Positions 60,783 to 64,000 of a stretch of 64,000 bases of DNA are shown here, in pieces. The stretch is taken from contig NC_092628.1 in assembly GCF_039555335.1 (NCBI RefSeq), forward strand, positions 68,018,292-68,082,291. Direction: 5' to 3'. Position 1 is the first letter of the stretch, and every line of letters starts with the position of its first letter. Source of the DNA: Amphiura filiformis (lineage: Eukaryota > Echinodermata > Ophiuroidea > Amphilepidida > Amphiuridae). Below the pieces are notes generated by a model. It saw only the letters and a list, made by a program, of their open reading frames with translations, ran no database searches and had not been told where the DNA came from. A program made the translations under genes and the position numbers.

Positions 60783-60985
60783 ACAACCGGGCTAGCTGAA
60801 ATGCCCAACCGGGCTAGTTGCATCAATATTTTGTTTTGGCAACTTCAAACCCCTAACTGGACTAGTTACAGTAATCTTTTATTTTGGCAACTTCAAAATG
60901 CTCAACGGGCTAGTTGCATTGATATTTTGTTTGGGTAACTTCAAACGTCCAACCGGGGCTAGTTGCAGCCATATTTTGTTTTGGA
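60783..60985. repeat. 48-bp tandem repeat, about four copies
   Basis: CAACCGGGCTAGTTGCA and variants start at 60806, 60854, 60903 and 60950, with a short extra half copy at 60784. Each is followed by ATATTTTGTTTTGG-like text and CAACTTCAAA. Confidence 0.88.
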
Positions 60986-62042
60986 ATCAAAATATGCCAA
61001 ATACGTACTTGCTTGTTTTGTTTTTGCTCATCAGAGTGTAGCAAAAGTAAAAATGAGGCAAAAACAAATAAAGATATGTCTCAGAAGACCACTTCAGCTT
61101 TTAAAATATGTATTTTTCATTTTCTTCTGAGTCATACCTTTTTTTAGGCCTTAAGTGTCCCTTCAAATGTCTTGCACTCATACTAAGTATGGTAATACTG
61201 ACCATGAGAGGGTACAGATATAAATTGAGAAATGGGTACTGATATAATTATGTTACCAAATACAAACATTTGCTACTGTCTTCAATATTTATAATAAGGG
61301 AAGTATATAACTTTTTTGTTATATGTGCAAATGTTCTTACGGTATGTGGGTTATTTGGTTTTTATTGCCTCTGCCTCAAAATAATTGGGAGTATTGTTCT
61401 TTTTCTGTAAGCTCTGTAGGGCAGTTGAGTTGTAAACACCTGGGTAACTTAATTTTTACCCTGTCACATGGACCTTTTTAAATCAATGTTTTTGGAAGAG
61501 ACCTGTTTGTTTCTGATGACTCAGTTTATAATTCTGGATCACCACACAGCTGTTGGGCGCAGCGCTCACGCTAGTTGCGCTTTGCGTAAGCGCATGTCAA
61601 TTTATGTGATGCTATTATGACACATATCATATGCACCTGGTGCATGCGACCTGGTTTTCCGACGTTTCCAATGTTGATTTGAAAAGGTTGGTACTTGTCT
61701 GGCGTCTGGTCATGAATTTGAGTCCCAGAACAGGGCCCCAGAAGTAACATCTCAACTAAAGGCTCTCATTACACAAAACTTGAATCATCTACTCCCTAAA
61801 ATATTTGAATAATATCCAATGCTGATCAGCAAGTTGTAAAGCACTGCAATGATCTCTGTGATGGGCTTACAAGGAAACTGATGAAAGATGTAACATGAGC
61901 CCTGCTGGAAATACTTGAATATCTGACATCTTGTAGTTGTAGCCGCGGGCTGGTAGGTATAGAGAGACCAAGATTTTGCTGACTTTGTTGATATGTCATA
62001 TGTGTATTTATATAAAGCACATACTATTTAATAATACAAAGG

Positions 62043-62119
62043 AATAAATAAAGGATATAATACTTAACCTAAGTGGTAAATAACTTTCTCTGTACAGTAT
62101 TCTTTATGAAGAGAATAAA
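62043..62119 (+). promoter_or_regulatory. Candidate poly(A) signals for the 24b isoform
   Basis: AATAAATAAA at 62043-62052 and AATAAA at 62114-62119; the latter is followed by TTTGTGTGCTGTATGGTTTG, a good GU-rich downstream element. A 5-kb 3' UTR would be implied. Confidence 0.4.
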
Positions 62120-62284
62120 AACTTATCTAATGATAAATTATATCATTTGTGTGCTGTATGGTTTGTTTGCAACTTTTTAAACAAGGCGGTTCTCGAACCA
62201 CGAGTCTCGCCTGCTTTTGTGACCGCTTGCTTTCATAATTACTTTTGGTAGAAGTAAATGAACCTGCAACAACCCATTATGACC

Positions 62285-62735
62285 CCTAAATGACCTTCCA
62301 AAAACTTGGCTCTAAATGTTGACTGTACCCTCAAAGTTCCATGCCCATAAGATAGTTTTACTTTGACCTTATCTGACCCCTTGACCTTGAAATGACCTTC
62401 CAAATATGTGGCTCTAAATGTTGACTGTACCCACCAAGTTTCATGCCCATGTGACAGTTTTTAGTAATTTGACCTCAGCTGACCCCTAGGTGACCTCAGA
62501 TGACCCCAAAATGATCTTCCAAAAATTTGACCAACTGTTGACTGTACCCACCAAGTTTCATGCCCATACAACAGTTTTTAGTAACTTGACCTCCGATGAC
62601 CCATGGGTGACCCTGAAATGACCTAAAAATTTGACTCTAAATGTTGACTGTATCCACCAAGTTTCATGCCCATATGACAGTTTTTAGTAATTTGATCTCA
62701 GATGACCCCTGGGTGACCCCGGATGACCTGAAATC
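62285..62735. repeat. ~105-bp minisatellite rich in TGACC words
   Basis: TTGACTGTA recurs at 62320, 62421, 62538 and 62644. Units share CCAAGTTTCATGCCCATA, GACAGTTTTTAGTAA and a series of TGACCT/TGACCC words separated by a few bases. A looser TGACCTCAAATGACC tail appears at about 62930-62955. Confidence 0.88.
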
Positions 62736-62959
62736 TAATCGGGTCGAAAACCTCTGGTCGCGCTACTCCCCACCAAGTTGTGTCACTGTACCCCATACGG
62801 ATCTCCAAATAATTTTCCCCCATCACTGAGCAGCTTGACACACTTGCCCCTATCACTGTTCAAAATTGCAGCTCGATACGCCGAAATACATAGCCTGAGA
62901 GCAACTTAATCCAAATTTCAAGAAAACATTTGACCTCAAATGACCTATGGTGACCTTGA

Positions 62960-63670
62960 AATTATGAGACACAACTTCATAACATAAAGACCTCCATACT
63001 TCATCTATGGCCCAAGTTTCCTTGCAATAGGATTTGAACTATTTATCTGAGAGCATTTAATCAAAACTTTAACCAAATTTGTCACATACAGGGTGTCCCA
63101 GAATGATTTATACCAGGAAAGATGGAATTTTTTAGGTATGAATAGCATTTCTATTGGTCGTATTGTTTTGCATTTAAAGTTCTACATAAATCTAGCTTTC
63201 TCAGATTTTTTAGATTTTAAAAATTTGATGTTTTTAGTAGAAGTTAGAGAAGATTGCATAAAAATGGCAAATTCCAAGTTTTGACAAAGCAACCTATTTT
63301 TGAAAATTTGTGAAATTAATAACCGTTCAGCACAAAGTTTAATATTTGGAAAATATTATGCAGTATATTTGCTATCGTTTATTTATGATGTTACGAAGCA
63401 ATCCTTGTATATTTGCTACGCTTGAGTGACCTTTAAATATTCTTTTGGCGACAGTTTTGAAGACAATTATTGCGGTGTGTGAGTTTCATCATTTGAAATG
63501 CTGGCAGAGACGGATTTTTCATAAAGAGAAGGTATAGAAAAGATTCGTCGTTCGAGAAAAGATTAACATTTACTGCAGAGGATCCTTGAGGAAGTTATCC
63601 TCTGTAATAATGACATTTTTGGGTAAAAATCGCATAAAAAGTATGTTTTCAACCTAAATATCTGATGTCA
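62960..63670. other. Gene-free stretch
   Basis: No gene is seen. CAGGGTGTCCCAGAATGATT at 63089 resembles a transposon terminus, but no inverted partner was found. Confidence 0.35.
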
Positions 63671-63891
63671 TACCGTAAACGTTCGCCTAATGGCGCTATG
63701 GGCTGCCTTGACATGACTGGAATTTTAGGCACAATCTGAAAGTGCCCTCCCATAAAAATCCCACCAGCAAATAAGGGCACGTACCCTTTAATTCTTGTTG
63801 GGATTTCGGAGGAGGGAGCTCTCAATTTGCTCATGAAATTTACCCCAAAGCAATGGAGCCCATGTGCGCCATTAGGCGAACGTTTACGGTA
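63671..63891. mobile_element. 221-bp MITE with TACCGTAAACG ends
   Basis: TACCGTAAACGTTCGCCTAA then TGGCGC is mirrored by GCGCCATTAGGCGAACGTTT then ACGGTA. TA at both borders would fit a mariner-type target duplication. GGGCTGCC / GGAGCCC extends the pairing. Confidence 0.88.
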
Positions 63892-64000
63892 TTGAAATGT
63901 GTGGCTTAATCCGATATCAAGAATTATTTAGCATTGTAAGCTCTGCATCTGTGCCAAATTTGGTGTATTTCCTATAAAAGAATGTAGGATTTCTCCAATA

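Noticed and set aside
61540-61620. GC-rich GCGCTCACGCTAGTTGCGC stretch as a tRNA
   Set aside because: No acceptor stem or B box could be found.

Overview
The window is a piece of an animal nuclear genome: AT-rich, gene-poor, with short exons between GT-AG introns and a dense load of mobile elements. Frequent TACATGTA and AGGCCTAC words, the repeat types and the gene content suggest a marine invertebrate, most likely a deuterostome such as an echinoderm or hemichordate. That placement is an inference with low confidence.

Two host genes are visible. On the minus strand at 1360-3551 lies an intron-less MFSD6-like major facilitator gene whose reading frame breaks once near 2264. On the plus strand, 18691-56943 carries a PDXDC1 orthologue (pyridoxal-dependent decarboxylase domain containing 1). 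It has 23 common coding exons plus two alternative last exons (52021-52219 and 56817-56943) that both accept the same splice phase and give different acidic C-termini. By eye, the PLP-binding lysine of group II decarboxylases is absent, as in my recollection of the vertebrate protein. Exon 8 carries a fresh-looking 70-bp tandem duplication across its 3' splice junction.

Everything else is repeat landscape. 4.3-6.7 kb: a dispersed repeat split by a TTAA-flanked 503-bp element, a decayed LINE tail and a CAGTGGCGTAAC-type element. 10.6 kb: a palindromic MITE with a sister copy in PDXDC1 intron 4. 12.7-17.1 kb: a roughly 4.45-kb unit bounded by inverted ends rich in a CCTATTCTCGGTCA motif, which holds a ~200-bp satellite array, a ~50-bp degenerate satellite and a nested MITE. 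19.1-21.1 kb: a large foldback. 22.9-27.1 kb, inside PDXDC1 intron 1: a 4.25-kb palindromic transposon with a CAT target duplication, 192-bp subterminal repeats with YY1-like sites, and two tail-to-tail wrecked copies of one unidentified gene. Later introns hold at least ten short foldback elements, and 54253-54444 is a clean hAT-type MITE with a perfect 8-bp target duplication. The right end has a 48-bp repeat, a minisatellite dense in TGACC half-sites and another MITE.

The two host genes show no sign of working together: MFSD6-like is a membrane transporter or receptor-like protein and PDXDC1 a cytoplasmic PLP-fold protein. Coordinates of exons come from reading splice sites by eye; those of repeats are accurate to a few bases at most.
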